A stretch of DNA of 64,000 nt from Deltaproteobacteria bacterium. Lineage in GTDB: Bacteria > Desulfobacterota > Binatia > UBA9968. The DNA is taken from contig VBKE01000005.1 in the NCBI GenBank assembly GCA_005879605.1, positions 7,311 to 71,310 of the forward strand, written 5' to 3'. Each line of letters opens with the position of its first letter. Position 1 is the stretch's first letter. Of this stretch, positions 23,773-32,071 are shown one piece after another. A program made the position numbers and the translations under genes. The notes under the pieces were generated by a model. The model worked only from the letters and a program-made list of their open reading frames with translations, had not been told where the DNA came from and ran no database searches.

Positions 23773-24447
23773 CTACTCTTCGGTCTGTCTTTGGCCGCTA
23801 CCTCTCGCCTCGTCACCTGGATTTCCGCTCTTGGCGATTGGCGCCGGCTGAGTGCGGGCATAGCCGGCCACGGTGATGCTCACTCGAAGATTTTGCGCGG
23901 CCGTTTGGGGCACGCCCTGAGGTTGCGGAAAGCCGATGGGCCTGAAGAGCGATCGTACGTTGATCTCGTCGACGACGAGGAGTTTCGGAGAGGTTTCGAT
24001 TCCTCGAACGAGACTCGCGATCTGCTCGATTTGCCCGCCGATCTCCATCTGAATAGCAATTTTCGAAAACGATCCCGCAGGTTCCGGATTCAATACCCGT
24101 GTCGTAATGACTTGAGTCCCCTCTCGGGTCGCTAATCCCTGAACGGTGTCTTGCAGATCCGATGCGCTTACAGAAAGGGTATCGCCCGTCAGCAGTTTCG
24201 GTTCACGGGCCTTGATCTCGTTTTGCGTCGATTCTAAGGCGGTTGCCAGCGCTTCCTTCTGGGCTAGATAGCGAAGGTTTTTTTCCAGCAGCTGTGGCTG
24301 GCTGTCAAGTTGACTCTTGATCCACTCCCGTCGTTCGAGGAACGGGGCAACCACGATGTATTGGCCCAAAATCAGAAAGAGAATAACCAGCGTCAAAACC
24401 ACCAGTCCCCGCTCTCTGCGGGAGAGTCGCTGCCAAAAAAGCTTCAT
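23773..24447 (-). CDS. gspM: T2SS protein GspM
   Basis: A 224-residue inner-membrane protein of the T2SS platform. It has a short cytoplasmic start, one transmembrane helix (about 15-35, LVVLTLVILFLILGQYIVVA), a periplasmic coiled coil (about 40-90) and a ferredoxin-like domain (about 95-195), followed by a polar tail. The start overlaps the gspL stop by 4 nt, as expected for partners: GspM stabilises GspL. The downstream spacer before gspC is unusually long for this operon. Confidence 0.87.
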   Translation of the reverse strand: MKLFWQRLSRRERGLVVLTLVILFLILGQYIVVAPFLERREWIKSQLDSQPQLLEKNLRYLAQKEALATALESTQNEIKAREPKLLTGDTLSVSASDLQDTVQGLATREGTQVITTRVLNPEPAGSFSKIAIQMEIGGQIEQIASLVRGIETSPKLLVVDEINVRSLFRPIGFPQPQGVPQTAAQNLRVSITVAGYARTQPAPIAKSGNPGDEARGSGQRQTEE

Positions 24448-25961
24448 GGTTGTTTGGTTGGCGTCGCTTTGGGTTTTTCCAAATCGGCTTTCAGCGAGAA
24501 GGTTTCGCGATTGTCGCGGCCGCGATTGGACGGCGCATTGAAGTTGACGTTCTCGAACACGGGGGACCGCTCCAGGAGGGGAATCAAAGCAGAGGCGTTC
24601 TCGGCGTTTCCCTGAATCTCCAATACCCCTGCACGATAGCGCAGATTCGACAGATAGGCGTTCGTTGGGACGATTCTCGACAGTTCGTCAAGAACCCGAA
24701 GCACCTCGCCCCGGCGCCGACCGAGATCCGAGAGAAAGGTGGCTTCTTTTCGCGCTTTTTGCAGTTGCGTCTCTTCGCGGCGCAGGACCCCGACCGATGG
24801 CTCGAGTTTTTGATTTTCATTTTGCAGCTGCCGCAATCGTAACTCGTCCTTGATCGGATAGCTCACCCCCCAACCGATCAATCCGACAAACAGCAATCCT
24901 ACAAGCACGGCATTGACAATCGAGAGCGCCTTGCCGCGACTATGATCAGCCCCCTCATGCCGCAGGAAATTAGTCGTAAAGTAAGCCTCCCGCACGCCTC
25001 GGAGGGCCACTCCGATGGCCGGCAAAACGTTCGCATCAACGATCGGGTCGCTGCCCTTAAGCCGTTCGTTCCCAATTGCCAAGAGGTCTTGATATTCTAG
25101 GAATTTGCCGTTCACGGATCGAAACGACTCTCCCAATTCTCCCCAGTTATAATGTGTCGACGGCTGGCTGAGGCGTTCATAGAGCAATTCTCTGCCAGTG
25201 CCTTGAGCCCAGTCGGACGCGGGGAACCAGTGGGAGTAAAGCAAGTTGTGGCTTGGCTTCCATCCGTTGACGTTGGATTGGAGTCCAATCATCTCCCAGG
25301 TCTGATCATGGCTGCCAACGACGGTGGCGGTCTCCGAAACTTCTCCCTTACAGAACAGGAAATAATTGGCGAGCGCGGTAACGGTCGTCTCCACGCCGCT
25401 GGGCTTGATTCCAAAAGAACCCAGCAGATCGATCAAACCGGTGAGACTTTTCTTCGGAATGGCGAACAGATAGAGAGCTATCTTGTCGCCCTTCTTGCCG
25501 ATGGGAAGGTAATCGTAATAGATATCTTCGCGCCGAAACGGCAGTTGGCGCTCGATCTCGTATTCAAGCACCTGCTGTAAATTCGCCTCGGCTGCCTGAG
25601 GGAAAAAGAGCTGCTGGACGACGGCCTGTTCTTGGGGCACGCATATGAATACCGGGTCCCTGCCGGCCCTGAAGTGGGGCAAGAGTGAAAGAATCGCTTG
25701 GCGTATGGCGCGTTCATGGGAATCATTTTCGGCCTTCAAAGCAATTTCTCTCACGTCCTCGGCGATCCAGCCCGTCAGCTCGGAGATGGCCTGCTGATTC
25801 TCGCCCAACGGCAACTCCTCCGTTTGTTGCTCCAGCAACGAAACGTTGAGAACGTTTTTGCGCATACGCACGAAAACTAAGCGATCGCGCGTCACGTAAA
25901 GACCGACGCTTCTCAGGAAATCGGCACGTGAGAAATCTTTTAACCACTTTGGAGCCATCAT
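24444..25961 (-). CDS. gspL: T2SS protein GspL (PilM-like plus PilN-like)
   Basis: 505 residues. The N-terminal half (about 15-330) is a PilM/actin-like cytoplasmic domain with VGLYVTRDRLVFVRM and the QQVLEYEIERQLPF segment. It recruits the GspE ATPase. One membrane helix (about 345-367, IVNAVLVGLLFVGLIGWGV) is followed by a periplasmic coiled coil and a PilN/ferredoxin-like domain (about 425-490, LDELSRIVPTNAYLSNLRYR). Fusion of PilM- and PilN-like parts in one chain is the GspL architecture. It overlaps gspM by 4 nt and follows gspK by a 68-bp spacer holding a small hairpin. Confidence 0.9.
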   Translation of the reverse strand: MMAPKWLKDFSRADFLRSVGLYVTRDRLVFVRMRKNVLNVSLLEQQTEELPLGENQQAISELTGWIAEDVREIALKAENDSHERAIRQAILSLLPHFRAGRDPVFICVPQEQAVVQQLFFPQAAEANLQQVLEYEIERQLPFRREDIYYDYLPIGKKGDKIALYLFAIPKKSLTGLIDLLGSFGIKPSGVETTVTALANYFLFCKGEVSETATVVGSHDQTWEMIGLQSNVNGWKPSHNLLYSHWFPASDWAQGTGRELLYERLSQPSTHYNWGELGESFRSVNGKFLEYQDLLAIGNERLKGSDPIVDANVLPAIGVALRGVREAYFTTNFLRHEGADHSRGKALSIVNAVLVGLLFVGLIGWGVSYPIKDELRLRQLQNENQKLEPSVGVLRREETQLQKARKEATFLSDLGRRRGEVLRVLDELSRIVPTNAYLSNLRYRAGVLEIQGNAENASALIPLLERSPVFENVNFNAPSNRGRDNRETFSLKADLEKPKATPTKQP

Positions 25962-25987
25962 GGTCTTATGTCTTACGTTCGATTCTT

Positions 25988-26006
25988 GAGGGCGATAAAT
26001 ACCCTC
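25988..26006. other. Small hairpin between gspK and gspL
   Basis: A 5-bp GC-rich stem gaggg/ccctc with a 9-nt loop lies in the only sizeable spacer between gspK and gspL. It has no T-run and is not a convincing terminator. It might tune translation or RNA stability of the downstream half of the operon. Low information content, so chance cannot be excluded. Confidence 0.3.
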
Positions 26007-26029
26007 GACAACGAATGTCGCATTGTAGC

Positions 26030-27058
26030 CTATGATTCATTATTGCGGTAGCCCCCATCACGGTCGATCCAGCGTAGGAGTTCAAAACCTTGCTGGCCGC
26101 CGCCCATCCGCACTATGCCCTTGATCCTGTGAGAAACTCGGGAGTCGGTGGGCCGTCCCTCAGCTTCTACCGCGACGACCGAGGGATTAGCAAAGATGAA
26201 CATTTGCATGGCGGAATCCCCGGCACTGATTCCCAAAAGAGGCAGCAGATCCGCGAGGGTCTTTTCGGAAAGTTTTTTGCGCTCTTCGACGAACCCACGG
26301 CTCTTCTCGAGAGGAATCCCCATGAGCGCGTGGATGACCTCCGCCGAAGCGGTCCGAAGATTGACGCGGTCAATGGGGCTATTGACGGTAAATATTTTTT
26401 GCAATCCTATGGTCGAGGCATCGCTACCAGCCGCTTGATTGCCTTCTGCATAGCCATAGAAAAGATCGGAGGTCATCCCCCGCACCCAAAGCAGATCCTC
26501 GACGGTGTCGAAAAAGCCATTTTTAGCGGTGTAAGGCGGGTTCAACGAAAGATAATAGTCGTTCTCTGCGCCATTGACGCGATGGAGATCATCGGGGTCG
26601 CGCCAGTCCATAATGGAATCGACCAGGATCGACCGGCGCGGCTCCTCTATCCCCAGGTTTGTAAAGATGCGACGCAGTATGGCTTCGTCCACACGATTAA
26701 TATTGATCTTCCCTCCCTCATCAATTAAGCGAACCCGGTAGACGCCGCCGCCCAGATTTTGCTCACGCCAGCTCCCATCAAAGAGATCGTTGCTCTTTTG
26801 GCTTTGCTGCAATTCTCGACCGGAGGACTGGCTGAGAAAATCGTACAGCCCTTGTTCGAAACCGGCGATCGCCAGGTAGTAGCCCTGGGTTTCATCGCCG
26901 TATCGACCGGCCGCCGCGGCTTCCTCCCGGACGGAAGCGCTAAAGCCAAATGCAACAACGAATAGGAAAATAAAGATCCATAGCACCACGATTAACGCGA
27001 CGCCGCGCTCGCTAGCGAGTTTGGAAAAGTTCCGAATGCCGTGCCATTGAAACTTCAT
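26030..27058 (-). CDS. gspK: T2SS minor pseudopilin GspK
   Basis: From the ATG at 27058, which overlaps the gspJ stop by 4 nt, the protein has 342 residues. GspK caps the pseudopilus tip with GspI and GspJ. The prepilin segment is ERGVALIVVLWIFIFLFVVA, with cleavage expected after the Gly; the residue after Gly is Val, as is common in GspK. The large helical insertion domain (about 120-300) has the typical GKININRVDEAILRR and DSIMDWRDPDDLHRVNGAE pieces, the latter being the calcium-binding/acidic region. The longer upstream frame was rejected. Confidence 0.9.
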   Translation of the reverse strand: MKFQWHGIRNFSKLASERGVALIVVLWIFIFLFVVAFGFSASVREEAAAAGRYGDETQGYYLAIAGFEQGLYDFLSQSSGRELQQSQKSNDLFDGSWREQNLGGGVYRVRLIDEGGKININRVDEAILRRIFTNLGIEEPRRSILVDSIMDWRDPDDLHRVNGAENDYYLSLNPPYTAKNGFFDTVEDLLWVRGMTSDLFYGYAEGNQAAGSDASTIGLQKIFTVNSPIDRVNLRTASAEVIHALMGIPLEKSRGFVEERKKLSEKTLADLLPLLGISAGDSAMQMFIFANPSVVAVEAEGRPTDSRVSHRIKGIVRMGGGQQGFELLRWIDRDGGYRNNES

Positions 27059-27690
27059 TGCGCTAGCACGCTCATCATGACGGGAAAGACCCAACGAACT
27101 TCTTTGCCCGCGCCGTTCCGATAGCTAACCCGCACGGCACGGGGCAACGCTTTTTGCTCACTGCCGTTCCAACGCTCCTCCCACTTTTCTTCCTCCACCT
27201 GCGGATTGAGATACGCCAAACGAAATTCCCGCGCGCCTTCCTGCAGCACAACGCCATTGTGCTGGCCACTTTCCCCGTTTTCGTCACCGAGCCGCACGGG
27301 GACGTTCTCCTCCAGCCTTACGGTTTGCGCGCCGTTTTCTTTGTTCTCCAGTGAAATATGAACTTTGGCCATGCCTCTTCCCCCCATTGCCAGTGAGTGC
27401 GACGAGACAAAGGTCAAACCGTCTTCCTCTCCTTCAAAAAAGAACGTGGGATCTTGGGGCGAGGCGCGATAAGGATACGTCGACCGAATGTAGCTCCCCA
27501 ATAGATCGCCGAAGGAGCGAAGCTTTTGATTACTTTCGAAGCTTCCCTGAGATTTTTCCACCGCCCTGTGGCCGAGAAAGAAGGCTCCGTAAAGTATCGT
27601 TCCCATGAGGGCAAAGATCGTCAGAGCGAGCACGACTTCGATGAGAGTGAACCCGACCGTTGAGAAAACAGGCGAGCTTCCAGTCCTCAT
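27055..27690 (-). CDS. gspJ: T2SS minor pseudopilin GspJ
   Basis: 211 residues with an unusually relaxed 13-residue leader, then the prepilin peptidase site G/FTLIEVVLALTIFALMG. The conserved Glu at +5 needed for assembly is present. The globular part carries the long loop and strand-rich core expected of GspJ, including FFEGEEDGLTFVS and EFRLAYLNPQVEEEKWEERW. It overlaps gspI upstream and gspK downstream by 4 nt each, so I, J and K are translationally coupled and probably made in equal amounts for the tip complex. Confidence 0.88.
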   Translation of the reverse strand: MRTGSSPVFSTVGFTLIEVVLALTIFALMGTILYGAFFLGHRAVEKSQGSFESNQKLRSFGDLLGSYIRSTYPYRASPQDPTFFFEGEEDGLTFVSSHSLAMGGRGMAKVHISLENKENGAQTVRLEENVPVRLGDENGESGQHNGVVLQEGAREFRLAYLNPQVEEEKWEERWNGSEQKALPRAVRVSYRNGAGKEVRWVFPVMMSVLAQ

Positions 27691-28103
27691 GGGTTTTTCT
27701 TCCTCACCAAGCGCAGCGTGTTAAACTCGACATGCCTCTCTCGACCGGCGTCGGTCATCACCACATCGAGCGCAACTTCTTTGAGTTCCCAGGCATTCGA
27801 CAATGAAAGTTCCGTCGAGGCATTCTTCGTCCCCCGCACCTCCAGTTTCCAGCGGCTTTTCGGGTCGAGAGTTCCCCGTTCCGTGCCCTCCTGCAAGGTC
27901 CCTCGTGCCAGGAATTCGTCCATGACTTGACGGCCGTCGGTAACCACCTCGGTCCGAACCGTGCTCCTGGCTCCCAGGCGAAGTCCCAAGGAAAATATCT
28001 GCAATAACGTCACGATACCGAGACCTACTATAGTCATCGCAACGACGACTTCCAGCAAGGTGAACCCCTTGGCTGAATTACCGAGAGTTGGCAAAGACTT
28101 CAT
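27687..28103 (-). CDS. gspI: T2SS minor pseudopilin GspI
   Basis: 138 residues with leader MKSLPTLGNSAKG and cleavage site G/FTLLEVVVAMTIVGLGIV; Glu+5 is present. The small C-terminal strand-rich domain fits GspI, which nucleates the pseudopilus tip. ATGA-type overlaps with gspH and gspJ. GspI and GspV-type proteins are hard to separate by eye, but position between H and J makes GspI the best call. Confidence 0.85.
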   Translation of the reverse strand: MKSLPTLGNSAKGFTLLEVVVAMTIVGLGIVTLLQIFSLGLRLGARSTVRTEVVTDGRQVMDEFLARGTLQEGTERGTLDPKSRWKLEVRGTKNASTELSLSNAWELKEVALDVVMTDAGRERHVEFNTLRLVRKKNP

Positions 28104-28567
28104 GATCCGTCGCTGCGCGATACTGCGATTTTGCCGGTGAGGGGCTCCAGGCGAATGGAGTAGCGAAACAGATGTCGGCCATCCGACAGAGCGATTTCTC
28201 CACCGTGACTGCTGCCGTTGGGGAAAAATAGGAACTGCCGGGCACCGCCCTCAAGCATCTCTCCACCCTCTATCTCGACAAATTTTACACCGGGCGGAAA
28301 CTGCACTTCTCTATCGCGCTCGACCCGGTAACTGTTCTGCGGAATATTTAGCACAAGTTGCCGGGGAATCCCATCATAAAGTGCCCGACTGCGGAGGTCG
28401 CGGGCGACCGCGGCCAGAGCCAAAGCGGATCCTTTGACTTCCCGGTTCTGAATCCCCTTTTCGATATTGGGGATGACAATGAGGCTACAGACTCCCAGAA
28501 GCAGCAGAACCAATACGAGTTCCAGAAGGGTGAAGCCGTGGCTATCGTTCCCAACTGGTGATATCAC
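28100..28567 (-). CDS. gspH: T2SS pseudopilin GspH
   Basis: The chosen start is the GTG at 28567, preceded by GAAGGGG. It gives 155 residues with an 11-residue leader ISPVGNDSHG before G/FTLLELVLVLLLLGVCSL; Glu+5 is present. An in-frame ATG at 28630 would make a 32-residue leader and overlap gspG much more. With the GTG start the overlap with gspG is 26 nt. The remainder has the GspH/FimT-type beta domain (LRSRALYDGIPRQLVLNIP). A GspH minor pseudopilin joins the tip complex to the GspG shaft. Confidence 0.84.
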   Translation of the reverse strand: MISPVGNDSHGFTLLELVLVLLLLGVCSLIVIPNIEKGIQNREVKGSALALAAVARDLRSRALYDGIPRQLVLNIPQNSYRVERDREVQFPPGVKFVEIEGGEMLEGGARQFLFFPNGSSHGGEIALSDGRHLFRYSIRLEPLTGKIAVSRSDGS

Positions 28568-29057
28568 GGTTATCCCCTTCGCCTCCTGGGACGCCGTCGG
28601 CAGCATAGGAAATAATATCATAGGGCCCATGATCGCCCGGGCTCTTGTACACGTAAGGCTTACCCCAGGGATCCTCGGGCAGCTCTTTCTTTAAGTAAGG
28701 CCCGTCCCAGCGATCGAGAGTGGCCGGCTTTTGTCTCAGCGCCTGGAGACCTTCTTCCGTCGTTGGATACCGCCCAATATCGAGACGAAAGGTGTCCAGC
28801 GCGGTACCGAGAAGCTCGATCTGGGCCCGAGTCGCCTTGAGTTTTGCTTTCTCCTCTTGCCGAATAAATTGCGGCAGCACCAGCCCCGCGAGCAATCCAA
28901 TAATAACCACGACAACGATCAGCTCGATGAGCGTGAAGCCGGCGGATGCGGAGGTGTTTCGAGTTCCGAGTTTCGAGTTCCAATTCCGGATCTGAGTCCG
29001 GGGCCGAAACCCGAGACCCGAAACCCGAGACGCTTCTCGTTTAGAACGGTAAGTCAT
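28542..29057 (-). CDS. gspG: T2SS major pseudopilin GspG, with repeat-encoded leader
   Basis: GspG forms the pseudopilus shaft. The mature part begins at G/FTLIELIVVVVIIGLLAGLV and has the family's GRYPTTEEGLQALRQKP and the calcium-loop region through DPWGKPYVYKSPGDHGPYDIIS; ending near residue 171. The start is the ATG at 29057, overlapping the gspF stop, which gives a 40-residue leader. Most of that leader is encoded by a family E quasi-palindromic repeat and is rich in Arg, Ser, Gly and Asn. No ATG, GTG or TTG lies between the repeat and the cleavage site, so either the long leader is real or a rare start codon is used. Confidence 0.88.
   Translation of the reverse strand: MTYRSKREASRVSGLGFRPRTQIRNWNSKLGTRNTSASAGFTLIELIVVVVIIGLLAGLVLPQFIRQEEKAKLKATRAQIELLGTALDTFRLDIGRYPTTEEGLQALRQKPATLDRWDGPYLKKELPEDPWGKPYVYKSPGDHGPYDIISYAADGVPGGEGDNRDITSWER
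28955..29039. repeat. Quasi-palindromic repeat, family E (CGGGTTTCGGG / CGAAACTCGGAACTC), inside gspG
   Basis: The left arm is gtttcgagttccgagtttcg at 28957-28976. The right arm is gggccgaaacccgagacccg followed by aaacccgagac at about 29000-29031. They are inverted copies with a short ccaattccgga/tccgg centre. It occupies the whole interval between the gspF stop and the GspG cleavage site and is in frame with gspG. Confidence 0.75.
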
Positions 29058-30264
29058 TGATACTAAATATGGCCAGCAACATGGAGATGACGACGACACC
29101 GATCACTAACCCCATCCCCAAGATTAGTAATGGTTCAAGCAACGAAGTCAATCTTTTTGTGGTCCGCTTCACCTCTTGATCGTAAAATCCGGCCACCTCG
29201 GCCAGCATGCCCTCTAATTTGCCGGTCTCCTCTCCCACCGCAATCATATTCAGCGCAAGCGGTGGAAAGAGTCCGCTCTCGCCCAGCGGCCGCGCCATTC
29301 CTTTGCCTTCTCGCACTCGAACCTGGACCTGAGAGATGGCGCGCGCAAGCAACCGGTTCCCTACCACTCCTTGGACGGTGCCCAGAGCCTCGAGCAATGG
29401 CACCCCGCCTTTGAGTAAGGCCGAGAGGGTGCGCGCAAACCGAGCGGTCTCGAACTTGCGCAACAGGTCACCCACCAGCCAAAGGCGAAGGCTTACGCGG
29501 TCCCACTCATTCCTTCCCTCAGGAGTACGTATGTAGAACACTGCACCCGTCACGCCGACGATGAACAGTAGTAAAACGATCCAGCCATATTCGGCGAGCG
29601 CCTGGCTAAGACCAATAACAACTTTAGTGATCCAAGGCAGGGCCTTGCTTACGTCCTTGAATATCGCGGAAAAGCGAGGAATCACGTAAACGAAAAGCAC
29701 AATCAAGGAAACCCCGGCGGCGGTGGCCAAGATCATCGGATAAATCAACGCGGATTTGACGTCTTCTTTGAGAGCTAGCGTGCCCTCTAGATAATCCGTG
29801 AGATATCGCAGCACGCCTTCCAAGATACCGCCGGCCTCTCCGGCGCGTATCATGTTGACGTAAAGCTTGGGAAACACCTCGGGGTGTTCGCCCATCGAAG
29901 CCGCCAGCGATTTGCCGGCGCGCACGGCTTCCAGCAAAATTCCCAACACTTTGCCGAATTCTCCGCCTTCGATGAGATTGCCGAGAATCGAAAGGCTGCG
30001 GTCGATGGGCAGCCCTGCCCCCAATAGCGTGCTGAGCTCCTGCGTGAACTGAAGCAGCTGTTGTTGGCTGACCTTGCGCTTGGAAAAACCCGCCAACCCC
30101 TGTGTCGAACCGGCGACCGTTCGATCGCCCGGCACGGCGATTCGAAGGGGGATGCACCCCATCTCATGAAGCCGCGAGATGACGCTCTGTTCAGCCTCGG
30201 CTTCCATCACTCCCTCGACGATTTTACCGGCGTGATCGGCGGCCCGATATTGAAAAAATGCCAT
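29041..30264 (-). CDS. gspF: T2SS inner-membrane platform protein GspF
   Basis: From the ATG at 30264 the protein has 407 residues, standard for GspF. It starts FFQYRAADHAGKIVEGVMEA and contains two copies of the T2SSF domain (about 70-195 and 275-395), each followed by membrane helices; the polytopic pattern of three helices (about 170-190, 220-245, 375-397) fits. GspF couples the ATPase to pseudopilus assembly. The region upstream of 30264 is a repeat, so earlier starts were rejected. The end overlaps the gspG start codon region. Confidence 0.92.
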   Translation of the reverse strand: MAFFQYRAADHAGKIVEGVMEAEAEQSVISRLHEMGCIPLRIAVPGDRTVAGSTQGLAGFSKRKVSQQQLLQFTQELSTLLGAGLPIDRSLSILGNLIEGGEFGKVLGILLEAVRAGKSLAASMGEHPEVFPKLYVNMIRAGEAGGILEGVLRYLTDYLEGTLALKEDVKSALIYPMILATAAGVSLIVLFVYVIPRFSAIFKDVSKALPWITKVVIGLSQALAEYGWIVLLLFIVGVTGAVFYIRTPEGRNEWDRVSLRLWLVGDLLRKFETARFARTLSALLKGGVPLLEALGTVQGVVGNRLLARAISQVQVRVREGKGMARPLGESGLFPPLALNMIAVGEETGKLEGMLAEVAGFYDQEVKRTTKRLTSLLEPLLILGMGLVIGVVVISMLLAIFSINDLPF

Positions 30265-30267
30265 CTG

Positions 30268-30340
30268 CTTTTCGATTTGAGATTTTCGCTCTGGGATTTT
30301 AGATCGGACCGAATCGAAAATCGGCAATCCAAAATCTAGC
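30268..30340. repeat. Intergenic quasi-palindromic repeat, second family B copy
   Basis: Left arm cttttcgatttgagattttc, central gggattttagatcggaccg, right arm cgaatcgaaaatcggcaatc followed by caaaatc. The minus-strand reading has gattttggatt...gattttcgatt as at 9056-9102. It ends only a few bases from the gspF ATG and fills the gspE-gspF spacer, so the gspF ribosome binding site must lie within or beside it; none is obvious. Confidence 0.7.
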
Positions 30341-30347
30341 CAATCGC

Positions 30348-32048
30348 CTATCCTTCTTCTCTGGTCACGCGCAAGACCTCAGCCAGCGTCGTTACGCCGC
30401 CACGGACTTTGTCCCAGCCATCCTCCCTGAGCAACTTCATTCCGTGCTGCACCGCTAAGTTTCGAATTGTACCCGCGTCCGCGCGCTGGACGATGATCTT
30501 GCAAATCTCTGAAGTCGCCGGGAGAAGCTCGAAAATGCCGACACGTCCCCGATATCCCGTACCGCTGCATGCCTCGCAGCCCGCCGACTCCCATACGGTC
30601 TGGGGAACATCTCCGTTCCGTGGTTTCAGCTCGGGTTCGTCGGCCTCAAAAGCCGTGAACGGTACTTCCTTCCGGCAGCTCGTGCAAAGCCGACGAACGA
30701 GTCTTTGCGCCAATACGCCCAGGAGCGATGACGAAAGAAGATAATCTTGCACGCCCATTTCCAGCAGACGGGAAATAGCCCCCGCTGCATCGTTGGTATG
30801 CAACGTGGAAAACACCAAATGGCCGGTGAGCGCCGCCTGCACGGCGATCTCCGCGGTTTCCGCGTCACGGATTTCACCAACCATGATCACGTCCGGGTCC
30901 TGCCGCACGATGGAGCGCAAGCCGTTGGCGAACGTGAGCCCGATCTGCGGCTTGACCTGAATCTGGTTGACGCCGCCCAATTGGTATTCCACCGGATCTT
31001 CAATCGTGATGATTTTCTTTCCCGGATCGTTGATTTTCTGAAGCACACCGTAGAGGGTGGTCGTCTTGCCGCTGCCGGTGGGGCCGGTTACGAGGATCAT
31101 GCCATGAGGCTTCAAAATCATCTCGCTGAAGTATTCCAGAATACCGGAAGGAAAGCCGAGAGTATCGAGCTGCGTGAAAATTTGGCCCCGTTCCAAAAGG
31201 CGAATGACAACGCTTTCGCCGTAAAGCGTGGGGACGGTCGAAATCCGCAGATCGATATCCTTGCCCGCGAGCCTGACCTTGATTCTCCCATCCTGGGGAA
31301 GCCGTCGTTCGGCGATATTCAGCTGCGCGAGAATTTTTAGCCGCGAGATCACCGCTGCCTTCAGTTGACGGGGCGGCGCCTCCATCTCGTGCAAAATTCC
31401 ATCTATGCGATACCGGATTTTGAGTTGGTTCTCGAAAGGCTCGATATGAACGTCCGACGCCCGGCTCTCCAGCGCACGCACGAGCATCTGGTTTACCAGC
31501 CGAATGACTGGAACCTCCGACGCCATATCGCGCAGGTGAGCGACATCTTCCTCATCCACGGCTCCTTCGATTTCCCGCGCCACACCACCCTGGGGCGAGT
31601 CGCTCGAATAACCATTACCGAAGAGCGCCTCGATTCTAGCGGTAATTTCTTTTTCTTTCGCCAGTACCGGCTTGACCCGGAGTCCTGCCGCCAGTTCCAC
31701 CGCGTGCAGGCGCGAGAGATCCAACGGATCGGTCGTGGCCACCATCAGCTCCCGGCCTTCAATTTTGAGCGGCACTATACGAGCCAGTTTGAAAAAATCC
31801 GCGACGCCCGGGAAGAATTCAATGGGAAGCGGGGTTGTAGGAAAGTCTTTGAGAGAGACGAATGGAATGTTGAAATGATCCCGCAACACCGGCAAGAGAT
31901 CGTCTTCCGAGAGAAACCCCAGCTCGACGAGCAACCGAGTAAAGGGAGCCTGTTGTTCCTGCTGCAACTTCATGACCCGCTCCATCTCCTCCGGTGAAAG
32001 GAGACGTCGCTCGACCAGTTGCCCTGCCAAATTTTCTGATGTGTCCAT
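30348..32048 (-). CDS. gspE: T2SS ATPase GspE
   Basis: The 566-residue hexameric ATPase powers pseudopilus assembly. The N-terminal MshEN-type domain (about 1-150) is followed by ASDVHIEP, Walker A GPTGSGKTTTLYG (about 320), the Asp box, Walker B ending VIMVGEIRDAETAEIA and the His box LVFSTLHTNDA. A tetracysteine zinc motif (CTSCRKEV and CEACSGTGYRGR) is complete. It is the first T2SS gene in this operon; canonical operons begin with gspC. The cupin and lptD genes lie upstream on the same strand. Confidence 0.96.
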   Translation of the reverse strand: MDTSENLAGQLVERRLLSPEEMERVMKLQQEQQAPFTRLLVELGFLSEDDLLPVLRDHFNIPFVSLKDFPTTPLPIEFFPGVADFFKLARIVPLKIEGRELMVATTDPLDLSRLHAVELAAGLRVKPVLAKEKEITARIEALFGNGYSSDSPQGGVAREIEGAVDEEDVAHLRDMASEVPVIRLVNQMLVRALESRASDVHIEPFENQLKIRYRIDGILHEMEAPPRQLKAAVISRLKILAQLNIAERRLPQDGRIKVRLAGKDIDLRISTVPTLYGESVVIRLLERGQIFTQLDTLGFPSGILEYFSEMILKPHGMILVTGPTGSGKTTTLYGVLQKINDPGKKIITIEDPVEYQLGGVNQIQVKPQIGLTFANGLRSIVRQDPDVIMVGEIRDAETAEIAVQAALTGHLVFSTLHTNDAAGAISRLLEMGVQDYLLSSSLLGVLAQRLVRRLCTSCRKEVPFTAFEADEPELKPRNGDVPQTVWESAGCEACSGTGYRGRVGIFELLPATSEICKIIVQRADAGTIRNLAVQHGMKLLREDGWDKVRGGVTTLAEVLRVTREEG

Positions 32049-32071
32049 GAGCCGCCTTTGATACCTGCGCC

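Noticed and set aside
25988-26006. Hairpin in the gspK-gspL spacer as a terminator
   Set aside because: Only a 5-bp stem and no T-run; listed as a small hairpin only.
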